Origin: Allocatelliglobosispora scoriae
GTDB taxonomy: Bacteria; Actinomycetota; Actinomycetes; Mycobacteriales; Micromonosporaceae
NCBI RefSeq assembly: GCF_014204945.1
Contig: NZ_JACHMN010000001.1
Span: 1,054,001 to 1,118,000 of the forward strand
DNA: 64,000 nucleotides
Reading direction: 5' to 3'
Shown here: one piece after another, positions 7,812 through 16,049 of the stretch
Position numbering within the stretch: the stretch's first letter is position 1
Layout: the number at the start of each line of letters is the position of its first letter
Position numbers and translations under genes: made by a program
Notes under the pieces: generated by a model
What the model was told of the DNA's origin: nothing
The model's database searches: none
Seen by the model: the letters and a program-made list of their open reading frames with translations, nothing else

Positions 7812-10800
7812 GCCCCGACCGGTTGACCGTCGTCGTCAACGGCGAGGACCAGTATTCGCTCTGGCCCGCCGACCGCGACCGACCCGACGGCTGGAGCAGC
7901 ACCGGCGCCGAGGGCGGGCTCGACGAATGCCTGGCCTACGTCGCCGAGCACTGGACCGACCTGCGGCCGAGGTCGCTGCGCTCGCCGCGGGCTACCGCCG
8001 CGGCCCCCGTCGACGAGACCGCGGCCGCCGTGGACCCCGCGACGGCGAGAGCCCTCGGCCCGCGGGTGGCGATCGACGAGCAGCCGGTGCAGGTGCTGGT
8101 CGAGCGCGCCTGCACGGCGGATCCGGACCGGATCGCGGTGCGCTGCGGCGACGACACCGTCACCGCGGGCGAGCTGATCAGCCGGGTCCGGGAGTGGTCG
8201 CGAGTGCTGCGCGGCCACGGAGCCGCTGCCGAGACGCCGGTGGCGGTGCTGCTGCCCCGGTCGGTCGACGCCGTCACCGCCATCCTCGCGGTGCTGCACA
8301 GCGGGTCGGCGTACCTGCCGATGTCGTTTCTGGAACCACCCGACCGGCTGGCGCGGATCCTCGCCGACGCGGGCGAACCGGTCGTCATCGCCTCCGCCAC
8401 GACAGCCGGGCTGCTGCCCGGCTACGGCGGGACGGTGCTCGACATCGCGCACCCGCCGGCACCGGAGTCCGATGCAGACGACGGCGATCCGGACTGCGGC
8501 ATCGACAACCTCGCGTTCATCATGTACACCTCCGGGACCAGCGGCACCCCCAAGGGCGTGCTGGGAACACACCGGCAGCTCGTCAACTACGTGCGGTGGT
8601 GCGCGGCGGAGTTCCCGTTCACCGACAAGGAACGGGCGGTGCTGCACGCGCCGCTGCACTTCGTCGGCTCGGTGATGACCCTGTTCACGGCCCTGATCGC
8701 GGGCTGGGAACTGGTCGTGGCACCGGAACCGGTGCCGTTCGACGCCCTGATCGAGCTGACCGCGCAGGCGCCCTGCGGGTTCCTCAAGCTCACCCCGTCG
8801 CACGTGCGGGCCATGACCGCGCTCGGCGGGGTCGACGACATCGCCCGCCAGGTCATGATCGGCAGCGAGCCGCTCTACCTGACCCCGGAGTTCGACCGGT
8901 GGATCTCCGCCAGCCCGGCGTCGGGCTTCGGCAACCACTACGGCATGAGCGAGACCGTCGGCGCCACCTGGTGGTGGATCGGCGCGGACCGCACCGTCGG
9001 CGAGCGGCTGCCGGTCGGCGCGCCGATCCGCAACGCCGAGGTCTACGTGCTCGGCCCGGACGGGCAGCCGCTCGGGTTCGGCGAGGCCGGCGAGATCCAC
9101 CTCGGCGGGTCGGTGATCGGGCGCGGCTACCACGGGCAGCCGGTCCTCACCGCACAGCGCTGGGTGCCGCACCCGTGGGGCCCGCCGGGAGCACGGCTGC
9201 TGCGCACCGGCGACCTGGGGTCGATGCGCCCCGACGGGGTCCTCGACGTGCTGGGCCGCGCCGACCGGCAGGTCAAGATCCGGGGACAGCGGGTGGAGCC
9301 GCCCGCGGTCGAGGACGCGCTGCGCCGCTGCCCCGGGATCGCCGAAGCGGTCGTCGTCGCCGAACCCGACGGGCACGAGGTGCAGCTCGTCGCCTACCTG
9401 CGCCCCGAAGGCGAGGACCTGCCGACCGAGGCGGAGCTGCGCCGGCACGCGGCGAGCCTGCTGCCCGAGGCGTCGATCCCGGCCCGCATGCTCTACCTCG
9501 CCGCCTACCCGCTCACCCCCAACGGCAAGGTCGACACCCGGCGCCTGGCCCAGGCCCAGACGATCCGCCCCGCGCTGACCACGGCGTTCACCGAGCCCAC
9601 CGGGCCGGTCGAGATCGCCGTCGCCGCCGTCGTCGCCGACGTGCTCAAGACCGACCGCCTCGGCGCCCTCGACGACTTCTTCGAACTCGGCGGCGACTCG
9701 ATGCAGGTCGTCGAGGTCGTCACCCGCCTCGACGAAGAACTGGGCCTGCCCGCCGCGATCAGCGACGTCTTCGACCACCCGACCGTGCGGGCGCTCGCCG
9801 CCGCGCTCGCCGGGCGCGGTCCCGGCCGCGCGGCGGCTCCGGCCGCCGGGCAGCGGCCACCGCGCACGAGCAGCACGCCGGTCGCGCCCGCCCCGCCGAT
9901 CGGCACCGACACCGGTGGGGTACGCGCGCCCTTCGCCGCGGCCGACAGCGGCGACGCTCCGCTGACCTGGGGACAGCAGGCGATGTGGCGGCCGCTGCAG
10001 TGGTTCGGCGACGCGAGCGCGGACTTCAACATCAAGCGCGTCCTGCGACTGGGCCGCCCGGTGCCGATCGCCGACGCCGTGACCGCCTGGAGCGAACTGG
10101 TCGGGCGGCACCAGGTGCTGCGGACCCTCGTCACCGACGACGGCACCGGCCCCCGCCAACGGGTGCAGGCATCCGGCGACCACCGGCTGGAGCTGCGCGA
10201 CGGCGACCCCGACGAGGCGGCAGCCGCGCTGGCGGCGGCGCCGTTCGACCTGACCTCGCAGTGGCCGGTCCGGGTCGCCCTGATCACCGCCGACGGCCAG
10301 GCCGACGCGTTCGCGGTCGCCGCCTCCCACGCGGTGCTCGACGGCTGGGCGCTGGAACTGCTGCTGGGCGAGTGCCGCGACCTGCTGGAATCGGACCAGG
10401 CCCTGCCGCCGGTCGGCTGGCGGCCGCTGGACCAGGCCGCCTACGAGCAGTCCCCGGCCGGGCAGCGGCGGGCCGAGCAGGCCCTGGAGTTCTGGCGCGC
10501 CCAGCTTCCCGCCGCCCCGCAGCGGCTCTTCGCGGGACCGGACCTCGACGGCGGGGACCTGCCGATCGTGCGCTGGCGGCTGGAGTCGACCGCCATCCCC
10601 GCAGCGGCCGCGGCCCTCGCCCAGCGCACCGGTACGTCGTCGTCCACGGTGCTCCTCGCCGCCACCGGCCTCGTCCTCGGCGCCGCCAGCGGCCGCGACG
10701 ACGTGGTTCTCAAGCTGATCGCGGGCAACCGCTACACGCCCCGGCAGAAGGAGCTCGCGGCGCAGGCCGCCCAGGACGGCATCTACGTCTTCCGGCCCGG

Positions 10801-11248
10801 CGGCGGCGATGTGCTGGCGGCGATCAGCCGCTGCTACCGCGACTCCACCGAGTCCTACTTCCACGCCGCCTACCCGCCCGACGACCTCGCCGCACTGCTG
10901 ACGGCCGAGGCGGCAGACCGGGACCTGTCGGCGTTCTTCAACGACGCGCGGATGGGCCGCGACTGGGAGCCGACGCTGCCCGCCGAACCCACCCGGGCCG
11001 ACCTCGACCGGCTGCGCGCAGCCACCACCGTGGCGCAGGTCGCCGCCCTCGCCAAGCACGACATGACCTTCTACCTGCAGATGCCCTACCTCGCCGACGG
11101 CTGCGCGCTGCAGCTGCTCGCCGACACCCGCCGGATCTCCCCGGCGGCGTGCCTGCGGGCGCTGCGCGGCATCGAGACGCTCCTGTGCGAAGCGGTGCTG
11201 CGCGACGTCGCGGTCAGCGAGGTCGGCGAGCTGCTCGAACTGCCCTGA
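7808..11248 (+). CDS. NRPS: MbtH-adenylation-thiolation-condensation
   Basis: A 1146-residue single-module synthetase. Residues 1-57 are an MbtH domain (NGEDQYSLWP, then CLAYVAEHWTDLRP). The adenylation domain (about 95-595) has core motifs YTSGTSGTPKG near 239, NHYGMSET near 376, GEIHLGG, RTGD and NGKVD near 572. A carrier domain follows with LGGDSMQ, phosphopantetheine Ser about 631. The C-terminal condensation domain (about 717-1146) carries SHAVLDG at 840-846, where the first His of HHxxxDG is Ser but the catalytic second His and the DG remain. By hand alignment to GrsA the Asp235 position is Val, so the substrate may lack an ordinary alpha-amino group. There is no thioesterase or reductase domain. 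The GTG start overlaps the upstream stop. Confidence 0.93.
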   Translation: MSPDRLTVVVNGEDQYSLWPADRDRPDGWSSTGAEGGLDECLAYVAEHWTDLRPRSLRSPRATAAAPVDETAAAVDPATARALGPRVAIDEQPVQVLVERACTADPDRIAVRCGDDTVTAGELISRVREWSRVLRGHGAAAETPVAVLLPRSVDAVTAILAVLHSGSAYLPMSFLEPPDRLARILADAGEPVVIASATTAGLLPGYGGTVLDIAHPPAPESDADDGDPDCGIDNLAFIMYTSGTSGTPKGVLGTHRQLVNYVRWCAAEFPFTDKERAVLHAPLHFVGSVMTLFTALIAGWELVVAPEPVPFDALIELTAQAPCGFLKLTPSHVRAMTALGGVDDIARQVMIGSEPLYLTPEFDRWISASPASGFGNHYGMSETVGATWWWIGADRTVGERLPVGAPIRNAEVYVLGPDGQPLGFGEAGEIHLGGSVIGRGYHGQPVLTAQRWVPHPWGPPGARLLRTGDLGSMRPDGVLDVLGRADRQVKIRGQRVEPPAVEDALRRCPGIAEAVVVAEPDGHEVQLVAYLRPEGEDLPTEAELRRHAASLLPEASIPARMLYLAAYPLTPNGKVDTRRLAQAQTIRPALTTAFTEPTGPVEIAVAAVVADVLKTDRLGALDDFFELGGDSMQVVEVVTRLDEELGLPAAISDVFDHPTVRALAAALAGRGPGRAAAPAAGQRPPRTSSTPVAPAPPIGTDTGGVRAPFAAADSGDAPLTWGQQAMWRPLQWFGDASADFNIKRVLRLGRPVPIADAVTAWSELVGRHQVLRTLVTDDGTGPRQRVQASGDHRLELRDGDPDEAAAALAAAPFDLTSQWPVRVALITADGQADAFAVAASHAVLDGWALELLLGECRDLLESDQALPPVGWRPLDQAAYEQSPAGQRRAEQALEFWRAQLPAAPQRLFAGPDLDGGDLPIVRWRLESTAIPAAAAALAQRTGTSSSTVLLAATGLVLGAASGRDDVVLKLIAGNRYTPRQKELAAQAAQDGIYVFRPGGGDVLAAISRCYRDSTESYFHAAYPPDDLAALLTAEAADRDLSAFFNDARMGRDWEPTLPAEPTRADLDRLRAATTVAQVAALAKHDMTFYLQMPYLADGCALQLLADTRRISPAACLRALRGIETLLCEAVLRDVAVSEVGELLELP

Positions 11249-11286
11249 ACCGCTTGACCCCACCGACACCAGCAGGGAGAACATAG

Positions 11287-12261
11287 ATGACCGAGACCTT
11301 CGCGACGCTGCGGGAGCTCGCCGCCCAGGACGCGCCGGAGCTGCTCGACACACCGCTGCCGCCCGACCACCGCTACCAGGTCGTCACGACCACGGTGGCG
11401 GAGGTGACCGCGCAGATCGTGGCGACGCTGCGGACCGGGTTCGCCGGGGTCGCCGCGGCCGACTTCCCGCTGCTCGTGGTCGGATGGGGCCGCTGCCGGG
11501 TCGGGTCGACCGCGGTGACGAACCTGTTCGGCATGGCCGGGGCCGCCTCCTACTACCAGCCGGTCAAGACCATCGGCCGGTTCGTGCTCACCGGCGGCCA
11601 GGGCGCGCCGTGGAAGCCGCCGGTCGGCGAGCCGGTCGCGTTCGCGAAGGAGATGGCCGGGCCGTACGTGCCGTTCGAGGACCTCTTCAACCCCGCCCAG
11701 TGCCTCATCGAAGCCGGGTGGCCGGTGGAGAAGCTGCACCTGATGGTGCTCGACCGGGAGCCGCGCGCGTCGATGGACTCGTGGATGGCGAAGTGGGAGG
11801 GCAAGATCGGCCGCGAGCGGGTGGCGGAGAACTTCTACCTGAGCACCCTCAACTACGCCCGGATGCGCAGCTTCGCCGCCCGTGAAGGACTCGCCACGAC
11901 GCACTTCCCCTACGAGTGCAGCAAGCGGCCGGAGGAGACGGTGTCGCGGCTGTTCGCCCGGATCGGGATCAGCGACCTCTACGACCCGGCGATGCTCACC
12001 GGATGGGGGCAGGCCGGCGACCTGAACTCCGAACAGTCGAAGATCCACAACCCGGTGGAGCCGGAGCCCTACATCGTGCCCGGCCTGCACGGATCCGGCG
12101 ACGAATACCGCTACCGCGCCCGCGAGATCACCTGCCTCACCGCCGAGGAGCTCGCCGTCGCCGACAGCCCCGAGGTGCGGTCGGCGTACCAGGCCTCGGT
12201 GGGCGCCTGCACCACGGAGCTGGACCTGCCCGAGCCGCTGCGGGCCGAGATCTTCGGGTGA
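11287..12261 (+). CDS. Sulfotransferase-like protein of the NRPS cluster
   Basis: A 324-residue protein with a PAPS-binding-type P-loop, VVGWGRCRVGSTAVTNLFG (about residues 63-81), followed later by LDREPRASMDSWMAKW (about 157-172), which resembles the 3'-phosphate-binding RxxRxxxxSW motif of sulfotransferases. The usual RSGST loop is written CRVGST here. The ribosome site AGGGAGA lies 8 bases before the ATG, and the gene starts 38 bases after the NRPS stop. It would transfer a sulfonate from PAPS to the carrier-bound or released product. No PAPS biosynthesis genes lie in the window. A kinase-like P-loop enzyme is the alternative. Confidence 0.75.
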   Translation: MTETFATLRELAAQDAPELLDTPLPPDHRYQVVTTTVAEVTAQIVATLRTGFAGVAAADFPLLVVGWGRCRVGSTAVTNLFGMAGAASYYQPVKTIGRFVLTGGQGAPWKPPVGEPVAFAKEMAGPYVPFEDLFNPAQCLIEAGWPVEKLHLMVLDREPRASMDSWMAKWEGKIGRERVAENFYLSTLNYARMRSFAAREGLATTHFPYECSKRPEETVSRLFARIGISDLYDPAMLTGWGQAGDLNSEQSKIHNPVEPEPYIVPGLHGSGDEYRYRAREITCLTAEELAVADSPEVRSAYQASVGACTTELDLPEPLRAEIFG

Positions 12262-12271
12262 CCCGGGACCG

Positions 12272-14185
12272 ATGACGAGCACAACCACCCAGCCCCGGGC
12301 CGGGCTCTGGTCCGACGCGGTCGGCGCCCGATGGCGGATCGCCCGCCTGCTGCCCGCGGCCGGCATCGGCGCCAGCACCGCCGCGATCGTCCTGAGCCTG
12401 CTGCGCGGACTGCTGCCGGTGGCTTTCGCGCTCGCGGTCAGCACCGCCGTCGGCCGCATCCCGGCCGCCCTCGCTGGCGGCGCGGTCGACCTGTCCGGGC
12501 TGTGGCGGGCGCTGATCGCCGCCTGCGGCGCGCTCATCGGGCTGCAGCTCGCCGAGGCCGCGCAGAAGGCGCTCGGCGAACGGCTCAGCCGCCGCGTCGA
12601 CGGCCACATGTACGCCCGCCTCATCCAGGCCGCCCTCTCCTCCCGCGAGATCACCCCGCTGGAGGAGAAGGCGGTCCTCGACGAGCTGGGCGAGGCGAGC
12701 CACGAGCTGCGGTTCGCGTTCCGCACCCCCGGCGCCGCCTACGCCGGGCTGATCGCCCTGGTCGGGCCCTACACGCAGGTCGCCGGATTCACCGTGGTCG
12801 TCGCGGCGGCGCTCAACACGTGGGCGGCATTGGCGGTGCTCACGGTCGTCCTGCTGTTCCGGCAGGGTCAGCGCGGTGGGCTGCGCCGCTACGCCCGGGT
12901 CATCCGGGACGTGGCGGCGATCCGCCGGGAGAGCCGCTACCTGCGGGAGACCGCGATGGGGGCCGGTGCGGCGAAGGAGCTGCGGATCTTCGGGCTCACC
13001 GGCTGGTTCGCCGACCGGTACCGCGAGGTCTACCTGCGTACCCTCGCCCCGGTCTGGGCCGAGCGGCGGCGCATCTACCTCAAGCCGTACCTCGCGTACA
13101 CCCTGGTGGGGTTGACCCTCACCGCCGTCGTGCTGGCACTGGCGGGCCGCCGGGCCGCCGGCGGCGCGCTGGACCTGGCCGGGCTGGCCCTGGTCCTGCA
13201 GGCGGTGATGGCGCTGCTGCGGCTCGGCGAGTTCTACCCCGACTCCGACACCCAGACCCAGTACGGCATGAACGCCGCCACCGCGATCAGCAGGTTCGAA
13301 GCAGCGATGGCCCGCCACACCGAACCCGACGACCCGGCCGCAGCCGGTGCGGCCGCCCGGATCGGCACGGCACCGCAGATCCGGTTCGCCGGGGTGCGCT
13401 TCGGCTACCCCGGCGCCGACCGGCCGGTCCTCGACGGCCTCGAGCTGACGCTCGCGTCCGGCACGTGCACCGCGATCGTCGGAGTCAACGGCGCCGGCAA
13501 GACCACCCTCGTCAAGCTCCTCGCCCGGCTCTACTCCCCCACCAGCGGCGCCGTCCTCGCCGACGGCGTCGACCTCGCCGGGCTCCCGACCGCCGACTGG
13601 CAGGCCCGCATCGCCGTCGTCTTCCAGGACTTCGTCCGCTACGAACTCTCCGCAGCCGCCAACATCGGCTTCGGCGCCGTCGGCCACCTCGACGACACCG
13701 ACGGGATCCGGCGCGCCGCCGACGCCGCCGGGATCCTCGCCGCCCTCGACGGCCTGCCCCACGGCCTGGACACGCTGCTGTCGCGCGCCTATGACGACGG
13801 CACCGACCTCTCCGGCGGGCAGTGGCAGCGGATCGCGATCGCCCGCGCCCTCTTCGCGCTCTACCACGGCAGCTCGATCCTCGTCCTCGACGAACCCACC
13901 GCCGCCCTCGACGTCCGCGCCGAAGCCGAGTTCTACGCCCGGTTCGCCGAACTCACCCGCGGCCGCACCACCGTGCTCATCTCGCACCGGTTCGCCAGCG
14001 TCCGGCTCGCCGACCACATCGTCCTGCTCGACGGCGGTCGCGTCGCCGAGCAGGGAACCCATGACGAGCTGGTGGCGCTCGGCGGCCGCTACGCGGCGAT
14101 GTTCACCCTCCAGGCGGAACGGTTCGACACGGACACCCCGGTCGAATCGCCAGACGACGCGGCCCAGCCGCAGAAGGTCCGGTAG
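12272..14185 (+). CDS. ABC exporter half-transporter 1 (TMD-NBD fusion)
   Basis: A 637-residue half transporter. The membrane domain spans about residues 20-330 and holds the AKELRIFGL motif common in actinobacterial peptide and lanthipeptide exporters. The ATPase domain has an intact Walker A (GVNGAGKTT, about 407), signature LSGGQWQR (about 515) and Walker B with catalytic Glu (ILVLDEPTAALD), plus the H-loop ISHRFASV. It starts 10 bases after the sulfotransferase stop and is 5 bases from the next transporter gene. The pair likely forms a heterodimer that exports the NRPS product. Confidence 0.92.
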   Translation: MTSTTTQPRAGLWSDAVGARWRIARLLPAAGIGASTAAIVLSLLRGLLPVAFALAVSTAVGRIPAALAGGAVDLSGLWRALIAACGALIGLQLAEAAQKALGERLSRRVDGHMYARLIQAALSSREITPLEEKAVLDELGEASHELRFAFRTPGAAYAGLIALVGPYTQVAGFTVVVAAALNTWAALAVLTVVLLFRQGQRGGLRRYARVIRDVAAIRRESRYLRETAMGAGAAKELRIFGLTGWFADRYREVYLRTLAPVWAERRRIYLKPYLAYTLVGLTLTAVVLALAGRRAAGGALDLAGLALVLQAVMALLRLGEFYPDSDTQTQYGMNAATAISRFEAAMARHTEPDDPAAAGAAARIGTAPQIRFAGVRFGYPGADRPVLDGLELTLASGTCTAIVGVNGAGKTTLVKLLARLYSPTSGAVLADGVDLAGLPTADWQARIAVVFQDFVRYELSAAANIGFGAVGHLDDTDGIRRAADAAGILAALDGLPHGLDTLLSRAYDDGTDLSGGQWQRIAIARALFALYHGSSILVLDEPTAALDVRAEAEFYARFAELTRGRTTVLISHRFASVRLADHIVLLDGGRVAEQGTHDELVALGGRYAAMFTLQAERFDTDTPVESPDDAAQPQKVR

Positions 14186-14190
14186 CAGCG

Positions 14191-15969
14191 GTGTTCCGAG
14201 CGATCCGAGGACTCCTGCTCCTCTCCTTCCGGCAGCACCCGCGCAAGATGGCGATCGCGATCGCCCTGATGGCCGGCAACGCCGTCGCCGTCCCCGCCGG
14301 CGCGCTCGCCCTCAAACACCTCACCAACGAGGCCATCGCCGGGCACGCCGACCGGGCGGCCACCGCCGGGATCATCGTCGCCGCCTGCGCGATGGCCGCG
14401 CTGACCTGCGCGCACTTCGCACACATCGCCTACTTCGAAGTCTCCGAGATCAACGTCCTCACCATGGACCAGCGGCTGATCGCCGTCAGCAACGGCTCGC
14501 CCTACCTCGACCACCACGAGCGCCCCGAGCACGCCGACCGGATGGCACTGGTCCAGGAGGAGCTTCAGCGGCTCGGCGAAGGGCTCCAGGCCCTGCTCAC
14601 CGGAGCATCGCTCGCCGTCGGACTCCTCATCACCACCGTGCTGCTCACCCTGGCCCACCCCGCGCTGATCGCCCTGCCACTGCTCGCCGTCCTGCCGCTG
14701 CTCGCCGGGCGCAAAGCCCAGGCGGCCGCCGAGCAGGCCCGCGAGCGCAGCGCCACCGACACCCGCCAGGCCCGCCACCTCTTCGAGCTCACCACCGCCG
14801 CCGCCTCCGCGAAGGAGCTGCGGCTGCTCGGCCTCACCGGCGAACTCCAGCAGCGCTACGCACGGCACTGGCAGCGCTCCAGCACCCGCATCTGGCGCGG
14901 CGAACTCGCCGCCGGACTGTGGCGGGCCGGCGGGCAGACGGTCTTCGCCTTCGGCTACGTCGGCGCCCTCATCCTCGTCGTCGGCGAGGCGGTCCGCGGC
15001 CGGGCCGGCATCGGTGACGTCGTGCTGGCGATCGTGCTCGCCGCGCAGCTCAACCAGCAGGTCGCCGCCGCGGTCACGATCGCGCAGCAGCTCCTGCGCA
15101 GCGGCCGGTCGCTGCAGCGATTCGACGAGGTACGCCAGACCGTCACCAACCTGGTCGGATCCGACCACACGATGCCGCCGCCGGACCGGCTCACCGACGG
15201 CATCCGGCTCGAACACGTCTCCTTCGCCTACCCAGGGACCGACGTACCGGTGCTTCGCGGCATCGACCTGCTGCTGCCCGCCGGAAGCACCGTGGCGATC
15301 GTCGGCGAGAACGGCGCCGGCAAGACCACCCTCGTCAAGCTGCTCGGGCGCCTTTACGAGGCGAGCAGCGGCCGGATCCTCGTCGACGGCACCGACCTGC
15401 GCCGCCTGGACCTCACCGCCTGGCGGCAGCGGATGTCCGCCGGGTTCCAGGACTTCGCCCGGTTCGAACTGACCGCGCGGACCGCCGTCGGCATCGGCGA
15501 CCTGCCCCGCGTCGCGGACGACCGGGCGGTGCAGACCGCGCTCGCCCGTGCCCGCAGCGGGGTCGTGACGGCACTGCCGTCCGGATTGGACACCCGGCTC
15601 GGGCGCAGCCACGCCGAGGGCGGCACGGACGTCTCGGGCGGCCAGTGGCAGCAGCTCGCCCTGGCCCGCGCCATGATGCGGGACGAGCCGCTGCTCATGA
15701 TCCTCGACGAGCCCGCGTCGGCGCTCGACGCGGAGGCCGAGCACCGGCTGTTCGCCCAGTACGCCGAGACCGCCTCCCGGGTCGCGAAGGAGACCGGCGG
15801 GATCACGGTCTTCGTCTCGCACCGGTTCTCCACCGTCCGGATGGCCGACCTGATCATCGTGATCGCCGGGGGCACCGTTCAGGAGTGCGGCACCCACGAG
15901 ACGCTGATGGCGCTGGCCGGGACGTACGCAGACCTCTACAACATCCAGGCCGCCGCCTACCGCCCCTGA
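14191..15969 (+). CDS. ABC exporter half-transporter 2 (TMD-NBD fusion)
   Basis: This 592-residue half transporter starts at GTG. Membrane helices fill residues about 15-300, with AKELRLLGL in the same place as in its partner. The ATPase domain keeps Walker A (GENGAGKTT), signature VSGGQWQQ, Walker B LLMILDEPASALD and H-loop VSHRFSTV, so both ATP sites of the presumed heterodimer look competent. This is the last gene of the cluster; the kinase gene follows after 80 bases with its own ribosome site. No separate terminator hairpin was recognised. Confidence 0.92.
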   Translation: MFRAIRGLLLLSFRQHPRKMAIAIALMAGNAVAVPAGALALKHLTNEAIAGHADRAATAGIIVAACAMAALTCAHFAHIAYFEVSEINVLTMDQRLIAVSNGSPYLDHHERPEHADRMALVQEELQRLGEGLQALLTGASLAVGLLITTVLLTLAHPALIALPLLAVLPLLAGRKAQAAAEQARERSATDTRQARHLFELTTAAASAKELRLLGLTGELQQRYARHWQRSSTRIWRGELAAGLWRAGGQTVFAFGYVGALILVVGEAVRGRAGIGDVVLAIVLAAQLNQQVAAAVTIAQQLLRSGRSLQRFDEVRQTVTNLVGSDHTMPPPDRLTDGIRLEHVSFAYPGTDVPVLRGIDLLLPAGSTVAIVGENGAGKTTLVKLLGRLYEASSGRILVDGTDLRRLDLTAWRQRMSAGFQDFARFELTARTAVGIGDLPRVADDRAVQTALARARSGVVTALPSGLDTRLGRSHAEGGTDVSGGQWQQLALARAMMRDEPLLMILDEPASALDAEAEHRLFAQYAETASRVAKETGGITVFVSHRFSTVRMADLIIVIAGGTVQECGTHETLMALAGTYADLYNIQAAAYRP

Positions 15970-16049
15970 CCCGCGGTGTCCCCCGCCCGGCTGACCTGGC
16001 GCAACCGGTGGATTTGACGAAACGGCGGCCGATACCGAAGGCTTCTCCC

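Noticed and set aside
7589-11353. A very long open antisense frame across the NRPS gene (over 1200 codons)
   Set aside because: It is the mirror of codon-position GC bias in a GC-rich gene; the product is Arg/Gly/Val-rich without motifs, while the plus-strand frame has every NRPS core motif.
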